NCBI RefSeq assembly: GCF_943913405.1
Contig: NZ_CALTYA010000019.1
Span: 1-64,000, forward strand
Source of the DNA: an uncultured Flavobacterium sp.
GTDB taxonomy: Bacteria > Bacteroidota > Bacteroidia > Flavobacteriales > Flavobacteriaceae
DNA: 64,000 nucleotides
Direction: 5' to 3'
The notes below the pieces were generated by a model that ran no database searches, had not been told where the DNA came from, and was given only the letters and a program-made list of their open reading frames with translations. The translations under genes were made by a program, and so were the position numbers. The first letter of the stretch is position 1; each line of letters starts with the position of its first letter. Positions 52,427 to 62,131 of the stretch are shown piece after piece.

Positions 52427-53533
52427 TTATTCTAATATAAGTTCGCCTAAAGCTTCCTTGCTGAATCCTTTTAACTCATTGGTCCTGTTGTCTTTAATTT
52501 TTGTAACCCAATTTGGATCTGCTAAAATTGGCCTTCCGACAGCCACAAGATCAAAATCACCGCGGTCTAAACGTCTTGTCAATTCTTCCAAAGAACTTGG
52601 CTGTGAACTTTCGCCAGCAAAAGCTCCGAAGAAATCGCTACTTAGTCCTACAGAACCGACAGTAATTGTTGCTTTGCCTGTAATTTTTTTAGCCCAACCA
52701 GCAAAATTTAAATCAGAACCTTCAAATTCTGGTTCCCAAAAACGGCGTTGCGAGCAGTGCAAAATATCTGCGCCCGCGTCAACAAGTGGCTGCAACCAAG
52801 CTTCCATTTCTTGCGGGGTTTTTGCCAGTTGAAAAGTATATTCTGAAGGTTTGAACTGTGATAATCTTATAATTATTGCAAAATCTTCACCAACTTGTCG
52901 TCTTACTTCTTTGATCACATCTGTTGCAAAGCGCGTGCGTTCTGCCAATGTTTTTCCTCCATAAATATCTGTACGCAAATTTGTTCCTTCCCAGAAAAAT
53001 TGATCGATAAGATAACCGTGCGCTCCATGAATTTCAACACAGTCAAAACCTGCATTTTTTGCATCTAGAGCCGCTTTTCCATAAGCAAGAATCGTGTCTT
53101 CGATATCTTTTTCAGTCATCGTGTTTCCATTGTTGAAACCTGGTCTGTTCAAGCCAGAAGGTCCTTCAAATGGAACTGGCGGTACCCAGCCAGAATGATG
53201 ATTGTCCATAATTCCCATGTGCCAAATTTGCGGTCCCATTTGCCCGCCTTTGCTGTGCACTTTATCAATAACATTTTTCCAGCCAGCTAGTGCTTTTTCT
53301 CCATAGAAATGCGGAATATTTCCATCATTTGAAGACGAAGGACGGTCAATTACTGTACCTTCAGATAAGATCAGACCAACTTCTCCTTGAGCTCTTTTTT
53401 CATAATAAGAAGCTACCAAGTCAGTAGGAATGCCATTTGGCGAAAACGAGCGCGTCATTGGCGCCATCACAATTCGGTTTTTTAAATCCAGTGATTTAAG
53501 CTGGAAAGGAGCGAACAAACTTTTATTACTCAT
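52427..53533 (-). CDS. nemA: Old Yellow Enzyme-family ene-reductase
   Basis: This 368-residue FMN-dependent NAD(P)H:flavin oxidoreductase reduces activated C=C bonds of enals, enones, maleimides and quinone-like electrophiles. FMN- and substrate-binding motifs: NRIVMAPMTRSFSPNGIP, GPQIWHMGIMDNHHSGW, DCVEIHGAHGYLIDQFFW and GRPILADPNWV. Downstream of an ArsR regulator by 18 bases. A detoxification role controlled by that regulator is likely. Confidence 0.93.
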   Translation of the reverse strand: MSNKSLFAPFQLKSLDLKNRIVMAPMTRSFSPNGIPTDLVASYYEKRAQGEVGLILSEGTVIDRPSSSNDGNIPHFYGEKALAGWKNVIDKVHSKGGQMGPQIWHMGIMDNHHSGWVPPVPFEGPSGLNRPGFNNGNTMTEKDIEDTILAYGKAALDAKNAGFDCVEIHGAHGYLIDQFFWEGTNLRTDIYGGKTLAERTRFATDVIKEVRRQVGEDFAIIIRLSQFKPSEYTFQLAKTPQEMEAWLQPLVDAGADILHCSQRRFWEPEFEGSDLNFAGWAKKITGKATITVGSVGLSSDFFGAFAGESSQPSSLEELTRRLDRGDFDLVAVGRPILADPNWVTKIKDNRTNELKGFSKEALGELILE

Positions 53534-53551
53534 AATTTTTTATATTTAAAT

Positions 53552-53851
53552 TTACAGGGCAGAGGAGATTATTTTGCTCAATTCTTCAAAAGCTTCTTCG
53601 TTGCGTTTGTAATAGGTCCATTGGCCAACTCGCGTGGCTTCAACAAATCCGGCACGTTGCAGAATTGACAAATATTCTGAAACGGTTGATTGTGTCAGTC
53701 CCGCTTTTAGCTGAATTTGGCCTACGCAGACACCATTTGAATATCCATTTTCTATCTGCTCTGGAAAGTTGGTTTGAGGATCTCTCAACCATTCCAGAAT
53801 CTGAAGTCGCGTTTTGTTTGATAAAGCTTTAAAAATATCTACTTGTTCCAT
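53552..53851 (-). CDS. ArsR/SmtB-family repressor
   Basis: This 99-residue winged-helix repressor starts MEQVDIFKALSNKTRLQILEWL, with recognition helix LTQSTVSEYLSILQRAGFV and wing ATRVGQWTYYKRNEEA. The single Cys in NGVCVGQIQ could sense electrophiles or thiols; there is no metal-site ELCVCDL-type motif. Operonic with OYE. A palindrome overlaps its promoter, so it probably controls itself and the reductase. Confidence 0.93.
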   Translation of the reverse strand: MEQVDIFKALSNKTRLQILEWLRDPQTNFPEQIENGYSNGVCVGQIQLKAGLTQSTVSEYLSILQRAGFVEATRVGQWTYYKRNEEAFEELSKIISSAL

Positions 53852-53855
53852 AGTG

Positions 53856-53883
53856 CAAATTTATATCGACTTTTCCCGATATA
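53856..53883 (-). promoter_or_regulatory. ArsR-OYE promoter and operator
   Basis: On the minus strand the -7 box TAAATTTG (53856-53863) ends 4 bases before the ATG. A palindrome TATATCG-N8-CGATATA (53862-53883) overlaps the box. No clear -33 TTG at the usual distance. Confidence 0.6.
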
Positions 53884-53930
53884 TAAATATAAGCTTTGTA
53901 TTTTATGAAAAAATTAAGAATAAAATAAAA

Positions 53931-53953
53931 AATGCCCCTGAAATAGGGGCATT
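53931..53953 (-). terminator. terminator of the large T9SS gene
   Basis: A 9-bp stem (AATGCCCCT with AGGGGCATT) with a 5-base loop and a T-run on the minus strand, 17 bases after the stop. Confidence 0.85.
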
Positions 53954-53969
53954 CATTTTTAATATTAAA

Positions 53970-56900
53970 CTAATAAATAATCTTTTTTGTGACTTCCTGT
54001 CCGTTTGCTAATGTTGCTTTTATGACCAGAATTTGCGTGGCTTGAACAATATTGGATGCAGAAAATTCCTTTTGGTTGATATTCACTTTTTCAAAAATTT
54101 TCTTTCCGAGAATATCATAAATAGTGACTTTTTGAATTTCTTCCAAACCTGATTTCACCTTTATTTCTTTTCCGTTTTTAGATATAATTATGCTGTTTTT
54201 GATCGCTTCTGAATCAGGATTGCCTAAAGTTTCTCTTTTGTAACGCAATTTAAAACGTTCATTGAAAGTCCCGATTTCAGAATTAAATTCATACGGATTT
54301 GCCTTCAAATCGTGAATTATATTTAAATTTTTGTCTTCCAAATAAATTTCCTGGTTGCCAAATAAGCCGTCAAAATGATCAATTTCTATTTTGAAAGTTC
54401 CAGAAAGTGTCGTGATAAATCCTAAATCTACAATATCATCACTATCAAAAGGCAAAGATCTTCCTTGAATCGTAAGCGTTTTTTCAGAAACAAGGGAATA
54501 TAAAGTAACATAATTCCCTCCAAAAACTACTCCGTCAAATCCACGGTCGATTTCATTTGTCGCGCCTTGGGCATAACCGATCAAAGTCTGATTGAAAGCA
54601 CCTTGAGAGTTTGTAAGATTCAGCCAAATCCTATTTTTTTCTCCAGCATTCATTCTGTAAAATTGATTATTATCAGATTTCAAACGCATTCCGTTATTGA
54701 AAACAGCATTTCCGTTTTCAAGACCCTTGATGAAAAATCCTTGCCCGGAAGCTATTTTTCCATTCGGAATATTTGAATTTCCACCAAAAGCACCGCGCGT
54801 TGCCGTTCCTCCAAGGAAATTATAGCTTGCATAATCATTTGAAGTATATTGATAATTCGGACTATTTGGATTGGATTCTGGCGCAGAATTGTGGGTCCAA
54901 AGATAAATCGTGCCGTCAATATTTGTAGCATTCGAAGTTTCGCTTAAAAATGCATCTGCATCAATTGCAGAAGGATACGGATTTCCGATTAAATTCCACT
55001 GATCTTGCGAGTTTGAACCAAGAATCGGCGTTTCAATGATTCCGTTGTTTGGTTTTCCTTTAAATGTAGCTTCATGAACGGCAGTCGTATTAATTTGGAA
55101 ATTTTGCGGTGCTCTAACAATATAACCTTTTCCAGAATTCATGGTCACATTTCCATTCAAATGCGTGTCCCAAGCTTGTGAAGAAGCATTCCAGCTATAA
55201 AATTTATCAGATAAAGTCAGCGGTGAAATTTGCAGTAAAGCTTGATTGATAACAGGCGAAGACCAATAAGTGAAATCATATCTTTTCACAGGTTGCGTCT
55301 TTCTTTTCATAGAAATTGTTCCGGTTCCAGAATTTCTAGATTTGTCATTTATCTGAACCAAGCTTCCGTTATTTTCAATTTTTATGCCTTCAGCGACATT
55401 ATTAGAAATTGAATTTGTAATGGAAACGTAGGTGTTTTCAGAAATGGTAAGTATTTTTCCTCCCAAATCAATTGAACAGGCATCAATATTACCGCTAATT
55501 CCAGTGTTGTAAGGCGATGCCAGAATCACTTTCTTTTCAGATGTAGGAATTCCGGAAGACCAAGCAGTTCCATTCCAAGTTGTGCTGGCAAGAAATATAC
55601 TGACCGCGTTTGAAGAAGAGAAACAAGTCGCCGTGTCTTCCCTGACTTCGCAGTAATATTGGTAGCCTTCCAGTTCTTCCAAATTCGTTATAGTCAAATG
55701 GCTTGTAGAAGTTCCGTCCGTAATTACATAATTCAAATTTTCGCTTAAAATAGTCCAAGTAGAAGTTCCAGGTTCGTTATAATACCAATGAAAAACTAGG
55801 TTTGCACCGCCAGAAATTCCTTCAGTGGCATTCGCAATATAGGTTTTCGAAGGTGTACTGCAACCAATTGCATCATCTTGCAAAGTAGTTATCGTCGGTG
55901 AATTTCCTGGAATATTTAGTGGAAAGGCGGGAGGAATTCCGATATTATCACAATTTTCTGTAGTCAAAAATTCCCATTCCGATTCATCAAAAGCATTTTT
56001 TGGAGCTACCAATGTCGTTGGTTTTCTTCGGATGGAATAACCTACATTATCTGACGCAACGACAACGTCAATCAAGACATTATTTTTGTATAATTCAAAT
56101 TTGTCATTGGCATTCCAGCCGTTATTGGTGTAGATATTTGGAGCTTTATTGCAGACCAAATTTGGATTGGCACCAATTAAAAAAGTTTCATTCGGATTTA
56201 TTGTCCCGATCAAATTTAGATTTATTGGAGACGAAGAATCAGCATATTTTTTTAGCAGATATCCGTTTAAATTGATCGGATTTAATGTGGGATTATACAA
56301 TTCAATCAACCCGTCATTATTGCTCACTGCATCATATATTTCAGAAATCATCAGTTCTCGATAATCGCCAAAATTTTCAGAATCTGCAGTCTCACAGCCA
56401 GAATTAATTTTTCCAATAACCGTAAAACCAATCGAAGCGTCGCAATTTTGAATATCGTCAATGATAATATTTCCTGTTTTGGCACCAACCGGAACTCTTA
56501 CTTTTAAAATGGTGCCATCATTTGATAGAATTTCAGAAACCTGCAAAGCATTGAATTTTATTTTCTGTGGCGTCAGTCCGATAAAGTTTCCTACAGTATT
56601 GCTTTTGATTGTCAAGATAGTATTTTCAGGTCCAGAATTTGGAAAAACGCTCAAAACCGTCGGCGTGCAAGGATTGTAGCAGGTCCAAGAAATGTCGTCA
56701 ATAACAACTTGTCCGTCTTCTGTGCTCTCGATTTTCAAAACTACATTTCCTCTTACGTTAATCACTTTTGAATAATTTGCTACAGTCGAAGTTGCTGTAG
56801 AAACCGTAATTGTTTCCTTTAAAATATCATTAACATACACATTTAATTTTCGGCTATTGCTGTTTGAAAAACCTCTAGCATAATTAAAAGTCAAAATCCC

Positions 56901-58532
56901 CATTCCGTTAGAATATGTTGGAGAAATAAGTTCTCGATCGCCTTGGCTATTGGTTCCAAAGCAGATGGCACGCCCATTTAAAGTCTGGTCACTTCTTGCG
57001 CCTTTTGCTGTCCAAGTGGTGCCGTCATTTCCCGTCCAAGTTCTTGTGGCATATGTTGATGCAGAAGCTAGATTTGAAATATCTTCAGTTACGCAAGGTC
57101 CTTCAGTAATAGTTAAAGAAGCTTCGTTCGAGATTATATTTCCGCAAGAATTTGAAATAACTACGCGGTATTTATAATTATTTTTTAAAATCGGAACATT
57201 TGTAAGTGACAAAGTATTTGAATTTGTTCCAACGGAATTCCAGTCGGTTCCGTTTTGGCTTTCTTGCCATAAATAAACTAGTGTCGGCGTTCCTGAAGCA
57301 ATTACTGAAAAGGAAGCAGTATTTCCCGCCAGAATATTTTGGTTAGAAGGCTGTGTTGAAATTGAAACCGGAGTTTGGATTGTTATCGCTGGAGAAGCTA
57401 AAGAAGTGCTCCAGCAATTTCCGTTATAAGCTCTGACATAATACGTTCCTGTGGTTGAAACTTGCAAAGTATTCGTCGCATTATTTACTGTCGAAGTTCC
57501 AGAAGCCGTAGTTTGCCAATAATAATTTTCTCCGCTCGCAATCGTACCTGTATAAGTCAAAAAAGTAGCACCGCAAGCCGGATTTTCTGCAGGCAAAATA
57601 CTTCCATTTGGAGTAGCAGGCGTGGAGCAAGGCGTGATTCCTGTTCCGGAAACGGAAATTGTTTCAGAAGCAGTTCCTGATGTAAGTGTAATATTTCCTG
57701 AAAGCAAACCAACGGCTCCGGGTGTAAATCTTACATATAAAGTGCCTCCTGAAGTTCCAAGGGAAGTTGTTGTCGACCAAGTAGTTCCGTTAGCGCTTAC
57801 TTGAAAATTGGCTGGCGCTGTTACGGCAATATTCGAGGTCAGCGAAGCCCCTGTAATGGTGCTTGTTTTTGCAGCAGAATTGCTTCCGGTTTCGGTATTG
57901 GCAAAAGCCAAAACATCAGGATTTGCAGTGATTGAAGCATTTGCTTTAACTGATTTCAAGCTGATAGTATTCAATCCGATTAAAGGAGAAGAACCGCTGC
58001 CATCACCGCGATTGGAAGCAAAAGCAAAAGTAAAAGTTGCATTATTGGCAATATTTAGTCCTGTCAAGGTCATTGTTTCATTGCTAGGACTTGAGGGCGT
58101 ATTTGCTTCGTTGTAAATCCAATTTAAGTCAGAGACAGTTCCCAAGCTTGAAGTTACCGTCCATCCTGGCGTTCTTGACGATCTGGCAACGATGTTGAAA
58201 GCTTGGTAAGAAACTTGCAATTCGGTTATTGCGCTTCCGGTAGTATTTTTGAAAGTTCCCGTAAGAATAATTGTTGTAGCGCTGCCTGAAGCTTGATAGC
58301 CAAAACCTGCATTTGCAATTGAATACGTTCCTCCTGACGTAGATGCTGCAGTGCCGACATAAGAATTGCCACTCCCGCTCGTTGCATAGCCAGTCGGAAG
58401 CGTATTCCGCCAGTTGTTGAAATTTGTAGTAAAAACGTTGTTGTGCGTACTAATCAAAGCTTGCCCAAATGCGCTATTTATCCCTAAATAAAAGAGCGCA
58501 AGAAATAGAATTCCAAAATATTTTTTCCCCAT
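53970..58532 (-). CDS. large T9SS-exported surface protein with lamin-tail domain
   Basis: This 1520-residue exported protein has a signal peptide (ending NSAFGQ), an N-terminal beta region typical of T9SS cargo (GTFKNTTGSAITELQVSYQA), a DUF-type beta domain with VSGNITLTSGTASETISVSG (about 200-300), Ig/PKD-like domains (two copies, about 380-480 and 890-990), a lamin-tail domain (RELMISEIYDAVSNNDGLIE, then ELYNPTLNPINLNGYLLKKY, about 735-830), a long beta-rich region with WNLIGNPYPSAIDADAFLS, and a type IX sorting domain (about 1445-1520, ending VTKKIIY). Role unknown; likely a surface or released adhesin or enzyme. No catalytic site seen. Confidence 0.85.
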   Translation of the reverse strand: MGKKYFGILFLALFYLGINSAFGQALISTHNNVFTTNFNNWRNTLPTGYATSGSGNSYVGTAASTSGGTYSIANAGFGYQASGSATTIILTGTFKNTTGSAITELQVSYQAFNIVARSSRTPGWTVTSSLGTVSDLNWIYNEANTPSSPSNETMTLTGLNIANNATFTFAFASNRGDGSGSSPLIGLNTISLKSVKANASITANPDVLAFANTETGSNSAAKTSTITGASLTSNIAVTAPANFQVSANGTTWSTTTSLGTSGGTLYVRFTPGAVGLLSGNITLTSGTASETISVSGTGITPCSTPATPNGSILPAENPACGATFLTYTGTIASGENYYWQTTASGTSTVNNATNTLQVSTTGTYYVRAYNGNCWSTSLASPAITIQTPVSISTQPSNQNILAGNTASFSVIASGTPTLVYLWQESQNGTDWNSVGTNSNTLSLTNVPILKNNYKYRVVISNSCGNIISNEASLTITEGPCVTEDISNLASASTYATRTWTGNDGTTWTAKGARSDQTLNGRAICFGTNSQGDRELISPTYSNGMGILTFNYARGFSNSNSRKLNVYVNDILKETITVSTATSTVANYSKVINVRGNVVLKIESTEDGQVVIDDISWTCYNPCTPTVLSVFPNSGPENTILTIKSNTVGNFIGLTPQKIKFNALQVSEILSNDGTILKVRVPVGAKTGNIIIDDIQNCDASIGFTVIGKINSGCETADSENFGDYRELMISEIYDAVSNNDGLIELYNPTLNPINLNGYLLKKYADSSSPINLNLIGTINPNETFLIGANPNLVCNKAPNIYTNNGWNANDKFELYKNNVLIDVVVASDNVGYSIRRKPTTLVAPKNAFDESEWEFLTTENCDNIGIPPAFPLNIPGNSPTITTLQDDAIGCSTPSKTYIANATEGISGGANLVFHWYYNEPGTSTWTILSENLNYVITDGTSTSHLTITNLEELEGYQYYCEVREDTATCFSSSNAVSIFLASTTWNGTAWSSGIPTSEKKVILASPYNTGISGNIDACSIDLGGKILTISENTYVSITNSISNNVAEGIKIENNGSLVQINDKSRNSGTGTISMKRKTQPVKRYDFTYWSSPVINQALLQISPLTLSDKFYSWNASSQAWDTHLNGNVTMNSGKGYIVRAPQNFQINTTAVHEATFKGKPNNGIIETPILGSNSQDQWNLIGNPYPSAIDADAFLSETSNATNIDGTIYLWTHNSAPESNPNSPNYQYTSNDYASYNFLGGTATRGAFGGNSNIPNGKIASGQGFFIKGLENGNAVFNNGMRLKSDNNQFYRMNAGEKNRIWLNLTNSQGAFNQTLIGYAQGATNEIDRGFDGVVFGGNYVTLYSLVSEKTLTIQGRSLPFDSDDIVDLGFITTLSGTFKIEIDHFDGLFGNQEIYLEDKNLNIIHDLKANPYEFNSEIGTFNERFKLRYKRETLGNPDSEAIKNSIIISKNGKEIKVKSGLEEIQKVTIYDILGKKIFEKVNINQKEFSASNIVQATQILVIKATLANGQEVTKKIIY

Positions 58533-59029
58533 ATTATTTTGTAAATTATTTAAAAACCAGAAAAACTGATCTTTTAAAATTGGTTAAATTAACAGGGGGT
58601 GAAATTATATTTTCAATTTCCTAAAAACGATAAATTCTGATTACTAATTGTTTATCAAATGTTTATGGATTTTTATTATAAGAAAGATAGTGTTAACTAA
58701 AGATGTATTAATTATAAAGATTGTAAATATTTTCACTTAAAAATCTAGTTGATTGATAATATTGTCTATTGCAATTATGAGGAAAGTTGAATTTAAAATG
58801 AAAGCTCTTTTTCATGCTAAATTATATCTTTATTTAAAATGGACTTTCTAACAAAGTAAAAATGGACTTTACAACAAAGCTTCAATACTTTTTTTAGTGC
58901 AATTTTGTACCATAAAATTTAGATACTTATTACAGATTTAATATTTTTTGTAATTGCTGATTTGGCAAAGCAGAAAATTAGAAGTTAGTTCTCTAAACAA
59001 ATAAAAAATTAAATTATACAATAAATCGG
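58533..59029. other. gene-free regulatory spacer
   Basis: About 500 AT-rich bases lie between the divergent large T9SS gene and the MBL-araC operon. The tandem 21-nt repeats at 58836-58879 are the only clear structure. Promoters for both directions must lie here. Confidence 0.5.
58836..58879. promoter_or_regulatory. tandem 21-nt direct repeat, candidate AraC operator
   Basis: AAAATGGACTTTCTAACAAA (+G) at 58836 and AAAATGGACTTTACAACAAA (+G) at 58859 differ at two positions and are 23 bases apart, about two helical turns. Each contains a dyad ACTTT-N5-AAAG. AraC regulators often bind direct repeats with this spacing, and an AraC gene is in the operon 150 bases downstream. Confidence 0.6.
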
Positions 59030-60160
59030 ATGAAGCGGTTTTTAAAAATAACAAAAAGAATTATGATTATAATAATAAGCATTTTGGCAGTTTTGACGTT
59101 GGTCACATTTTTTTACATGAAGCATCCAAAATTTGGCAAAGCGCCGGAAGGCACTCGTTTAGAGTTGATAAAGAAGTCTTCCAATTACAGCAATGATAAG
59201 TTTCAAAATATCCATGATACGCCAGATCTTACGAAAGGCTACAGCATGGGAGGAATTATTTACGACCAATTATTCGGAAATCATCCCCGAAGAGTGCCGG
59301 TTGACAGCATTCCTTCCATAAAAACCAATCTGCAAAATCTTGCTCCAGAGGCTGACGTTTTGGTTTGGTTCGGACATTCTTCCTATTTTATGCAACTAGA
59401 CGGAAAGCGAATTTTGGTTGATCCGGTATTTAGCGGCAATGCATCGCCATTGCCAGGAACCGTCAGCGCTTTCAAGGGAGCAAATGGCTATTCTGTAGCT
59501 GATTTGCCTGAAATCGACTATTTATTCATAAGCCATGACCATTATGATCATCTAGATTATGAAACGATAATCGCCTTGAAATCTAAAGTAAAAAAAGTCT
59601 TCTGCGGTCTTGGAGTTGGCGAGCATTTCGAACTTTGGGGCTATGCTCCAGATAAAATAATTGAAAAAGATTGGAACGAAACAGTTGTTTTAGAAGATGG
59701 TTTTAAAGTTCATACAACGCCCGCGAGGCATTTTTCAGGAAGAGGTTTTACAAGAAATAACACGCTTTGGCTTTCTTATGTTTTAGAAACGCCAAATACC
59801 AAAATATACATCGGAGGCGACAGCGGTTATGACACGCATTTTGCAAAAATTGGCGAGCAATTTGGACCGATAGACTTCGCAATTTTAGAAAATGGACAAT
59901 ATAATGTGGCTTGGGAAGCGATCCACATGCTTCCAGAACAGGTTGTAAAAGCCGCAAAAGATTTAAAAGCAAAGCGACTTTTTCCGGTACATTCTTCAAA
60001 ATTTAAATTGGCAATGCACGCTTGGGATGAACCTTTGAAAAAATTAACAGAACTCAGCAAAGAATCAAATCTGCCTTTGGTGACGCCGATGATTGGAGAA
60101 ATCGTAAATTTGAACGACAGCACGCAAGTTTTTAAAGAATGGTGGAAAGGCGTAAATTAG
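59030..60160 (+). CDS. membrane-anchored MBL-fold hydrolase (NAPE-PLD/UlaG-like)
   Basis: This 376-residue hydrolase has an N-terminal transmembrane anchor (about 10-30, IMIIIISILAVLTLVTFF). The metal motif is FISHDHYDHLDYETI, with TPARHFSGRGFTRNNTLW, YIGGDSGYDTHF and RLFPVHSSKFKLAMHAWDEP completing the site. The family includes N-acyl-phosphatidylethanolamine phospholipase D and related lipid or lactone hydrolases. Likely periplasmic. Followed 19 bases later by an AraC regulator. Confidence 0.88.
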   Translation: MKRFLKITKRIMIIIISILAVLTLVTFFYMKHPKFGKAPEGTRLELIKKSSNYSNDKFQNIHDTPDLTKGYSMGGIIYDQLFGNHPRRVPVDSIPSIKTNLQNLAPEADVLVWFGHSSYFMQLDGKRILVDPVFSGNASPLPGTVSAFKGANGYSVADLPEIDYLFISHDHYDHLDYETIIALKSKVKKVFCGLGVGEHFELWGYAPDKIIEKDWNETVVLEDGFKVHTTPARHFSGRGFTRNNTLWLSYVLETPNTKIYIGGDSGYDTHFAKIGEQFGPIDFAILENGQYNVAWEAIHMLPEQVVKAAKDLKAKRLFPVHSSKFKLAMHAWDEPLKKLTELSKESNLPLVTPMIGEIVNLNDSTQVFKEWWKGVN

Positions 60161-60179
60161 CCATAATTAATTCAGAAGC

Positions 60180-60974
60180 ATGACAATTACAGAGATAAAA
60201 TCGTGTTACATCGGCCCAAAAATTTCTCCTGAACAATTTATTCCTGAGCATTTCTTCTTATATCTGGCTGTTGGAGAAATTGAAGGTTATGACGGACATA
60301 AAAAGCACACCCTGAAATCTGGAGATTCTTGCATTGTCAGAAAAAATCATCTGGCAAAATACAATAAGCAGAAATATCAAGGAGAATTTGAAAAAGTGGT
60401 CGTTGTTTTTGATGAGGCTTTTCTAGCGGAATTCAAGAAGAACCACATCGTTAAAAATGCTGGCACCGATTCTAAAAATGCTTTTATTCTGCTAAAAAAA
60501 GATGTTCTGGTTCCGAATTTTATTCAGTCGCTGATGCCTTATTACAATGAAGGAGGAACCATTGATGACACATTTTCAAAAGTAAAAAGAGAAGAACTTT
60601 TGCTGATATTATTGCACATCAATCCAGAGATTTCGAATGTGCTTTTTGATTTTAGCACTCCCGAAAAGTTAGATCTGGAAGCATTTATGTTTAGAAATTA
60701 TAAGTTTAATGTAACTCTAGAAAGGCTCGCTTACCTTACCGGCAGGAGCTTATCTGCTTTCAAGAGAGATTTTAAAAGGATTTTCAATGATACGCCAAAT
60801 CGCTGGCTGATGCAAAAAAGATTGCAGGAAGCTCATTTCCAGATTGAAAAAGAAGGCAAGAAGCCGACAGATATTTATCTTGATTTGGGTTTTGAGAATA
60901 TTTCCCACTTTTCATTTGCCTTTAAAAAGTATTTTGGGTATAATCCGACTAGTTTGATAAAAGGCAGTCTTTAA
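60180..60974 (+). CDS. AraC-family regulator
   Basis: This 264-residue regulator has a cupin-like N-terminal ligand region (about 1-145, HFFLYLAVGEIEGYDGHK, HTLKSGDSCIVRKNHLAKYN) and a C-terminal AraC double helix-turn-helix (LERLAYLTGRSLSAFKRDFK through LGFENISHFSFAFKKYFGYNP). Cotranscribed with the MBL hydrolase. It probably controls that operon through the direct repeats at 58836-58879, inferred from position and spacing. Confidence 0.92.
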   Translation: MTITEIKSCYIGPKISPEQFIPEHFFLYLAVGEIEGYDGHKKHTLKSGDSCIVRKNHLAKYNKQKYQGEFEKVVVVFDEAFLAEFKKNHIVKNAGTDSKNAFILLKKDVLVPNFIQSLMPYYNEGGTIDDTFSKVKREELLLILLHINPEISNVLFDFSTPEKLDLEAFMFRNYKFNVTLERLAYLTGRSLSAFKRDFKRIFNDTPNRWLMQKRLQEAHFQIEKEGKKPTDIYLDLGFENISHFSFAFKKYFGYNPTSLIKGSL

Positions 60975-60992
60975 GTAATTTAAGTTTAAAAT

Positions 60993-61027
60993 AAAAGCCG
61001 AAAGTTCTAGCTGAACTTTCGGCTTTT
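60993..61027. terminator. bidirectional terminator
   Basis: A 15-bp perfect stem (AAAAGCCGAAAGTTC with GAACTTTCGGCTTTT) and a 5-base loop. It lies between the convergent araC and lodB-like genes and contains the stop codon of the latter (61007-61009). Confidence 0.85.
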
Positions 61028-62131
61028 CCAATAGGGTTCATTATAATATCTTGATTCGCTTTTGTAAAAATATTTTCTGGATTTTTGATTTTCTATAAAT
61101 ACCGTTTCAATAATGGATTGATAATCTGCAAGAATTTCTTCTTGTAGATCATCCGAAGAAATACATTTTGCAATTGCTTCTGCCGCTTTGATACCGCTAT
61201 AAAGTGCAAAAAATATTCCTTGCGAAGATAAAGGATCAAAGGACAAAGCCGCATCGCCTACGCATAATAATCCTTTTGCAGTCACAGCTCCCGGATTTAT
61301 CGTTCCGGCATCAATGGCTTTGCTTTGAATGCTGAGATTTTTATTTGCAGCGTAAGGCAACAGGCACGCTTCATTAAATTTCGCAAAAAAATCTTCGGGA
61401 TTTTTATGCAATTTGGCAACTGTTTCGGGTAAGCTTTGAAAGCTGATTACCCTGCTTTGGTCGGGAAGGAGCGAAGTATACCACCATCCGTCAGCCACAG
61501 ATTTTATTCTAGTTGCATGGTCGATGTCGGTTTGAGGCGCTTTTATCCAATTTGTGGCCGCCATTTGCTCGTCAATTTTATGTCTTTCCAAGCCAAATTT
61601 TCGCCTAATAAAAGCTTTTCTTCCCGTGGCATCAATTATCCATTTCGCTTTTATTTCCTTGATTTCTGTTTGTTCTTGCTGTTTGAACTCGATTGTGAAA
61701 TTTGTTGCATTTTCAGAATTACCTGCAAAAGTGATATGATCTACCAGCGCATTATAAATTGGAATTCCTAAATCTCCAGCTTTTTTTCTTAAGGCTTCAT
61801 CAAATGCTGTTCTGTTGATATGAAATCCGCCGCCTTCCGGATTTGCCATTCCTGATTGATAAATCCATTCTTCGTTTCCCCATGAGGATGCATTTGCAAG
61901 GCATTTTTTATAATCGCCAGCATTTAAAAATGTTTCTAGATTAGAGATTCCAAGTCTATTCAAAAGCCGGATTGAAGCGCCAGGAAGCGATTCGCCAACT
62001 TTCCGCGTTTCATCAGATTTTCGATCAATGATGCAGACATCTATTCCCGACTGTTTTAATGCAATTGCAGCGGCGCATCCTGCTGGACCTGCGCCTGCTA
62101 CAATAACATCATATTGATTTTTTTGAGTCAT
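61007..62131 (-). CDS. lodB: LodB-like flavoprotein
   Basis: This 374-residue FAD protein has an N-terminal dinucleotide fold VIVAGAGPAGCAAAIALKQSG, the DATGR motif in WIIDATGRKAF and the C-terminal GDAALSFDPLSSQGIFFAL. The same arrangement is seen in LodB-type and tryptophan-halogenase-like monooxygenases. LodB flavoproteins are needed to form the cysteine tryptophylquinone cofactor of LodA. The start overlaps the LodA-like stop by one base (TGATG), as expected for coupled translation. Calling it LodB depends on the neighbour. Confidence 0.85.
   Translation of the reverse strand: MTQKNQYDVIVAGAGPAGCAAAIALKQSGIDVCIIDRKSDETRKVGESLPGASIRLLNRLGISNLETFLNAGDYKKCLANASSWGNEEWIYQSGMANPEGGGFHINRTAFDEALRKKAGDLGIPIYNALVDHITFAGNSENATNFTIEFKQQEQTEIKEIKAKWIIDATGRKAFIRRKFGLERHKIDEQMAATNWIKAPQTDIDHATRIKSVADGWWYTSLLPDQSRVISFQSLPETVAKLHKNPEDFFAKFNEACLLPYAANKNLSIQSKAIDAGTINPGAVTAKGLLCVGDAALSFDPLSSQGIFFALYSGIKAAEAIAKCISSDDLQEEILADYQSIIETVFIENQKSRKYFYKSESRYYNEPYWKSRKFS

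Noticed and set aside
46038..60160. The two MBL-fold genes as a recent duplication
   Set aside because: They differ in length, anchor and metal-motif spelling (HHQHKDNFD versus HDHYDHLD), so they are distant relatives only.
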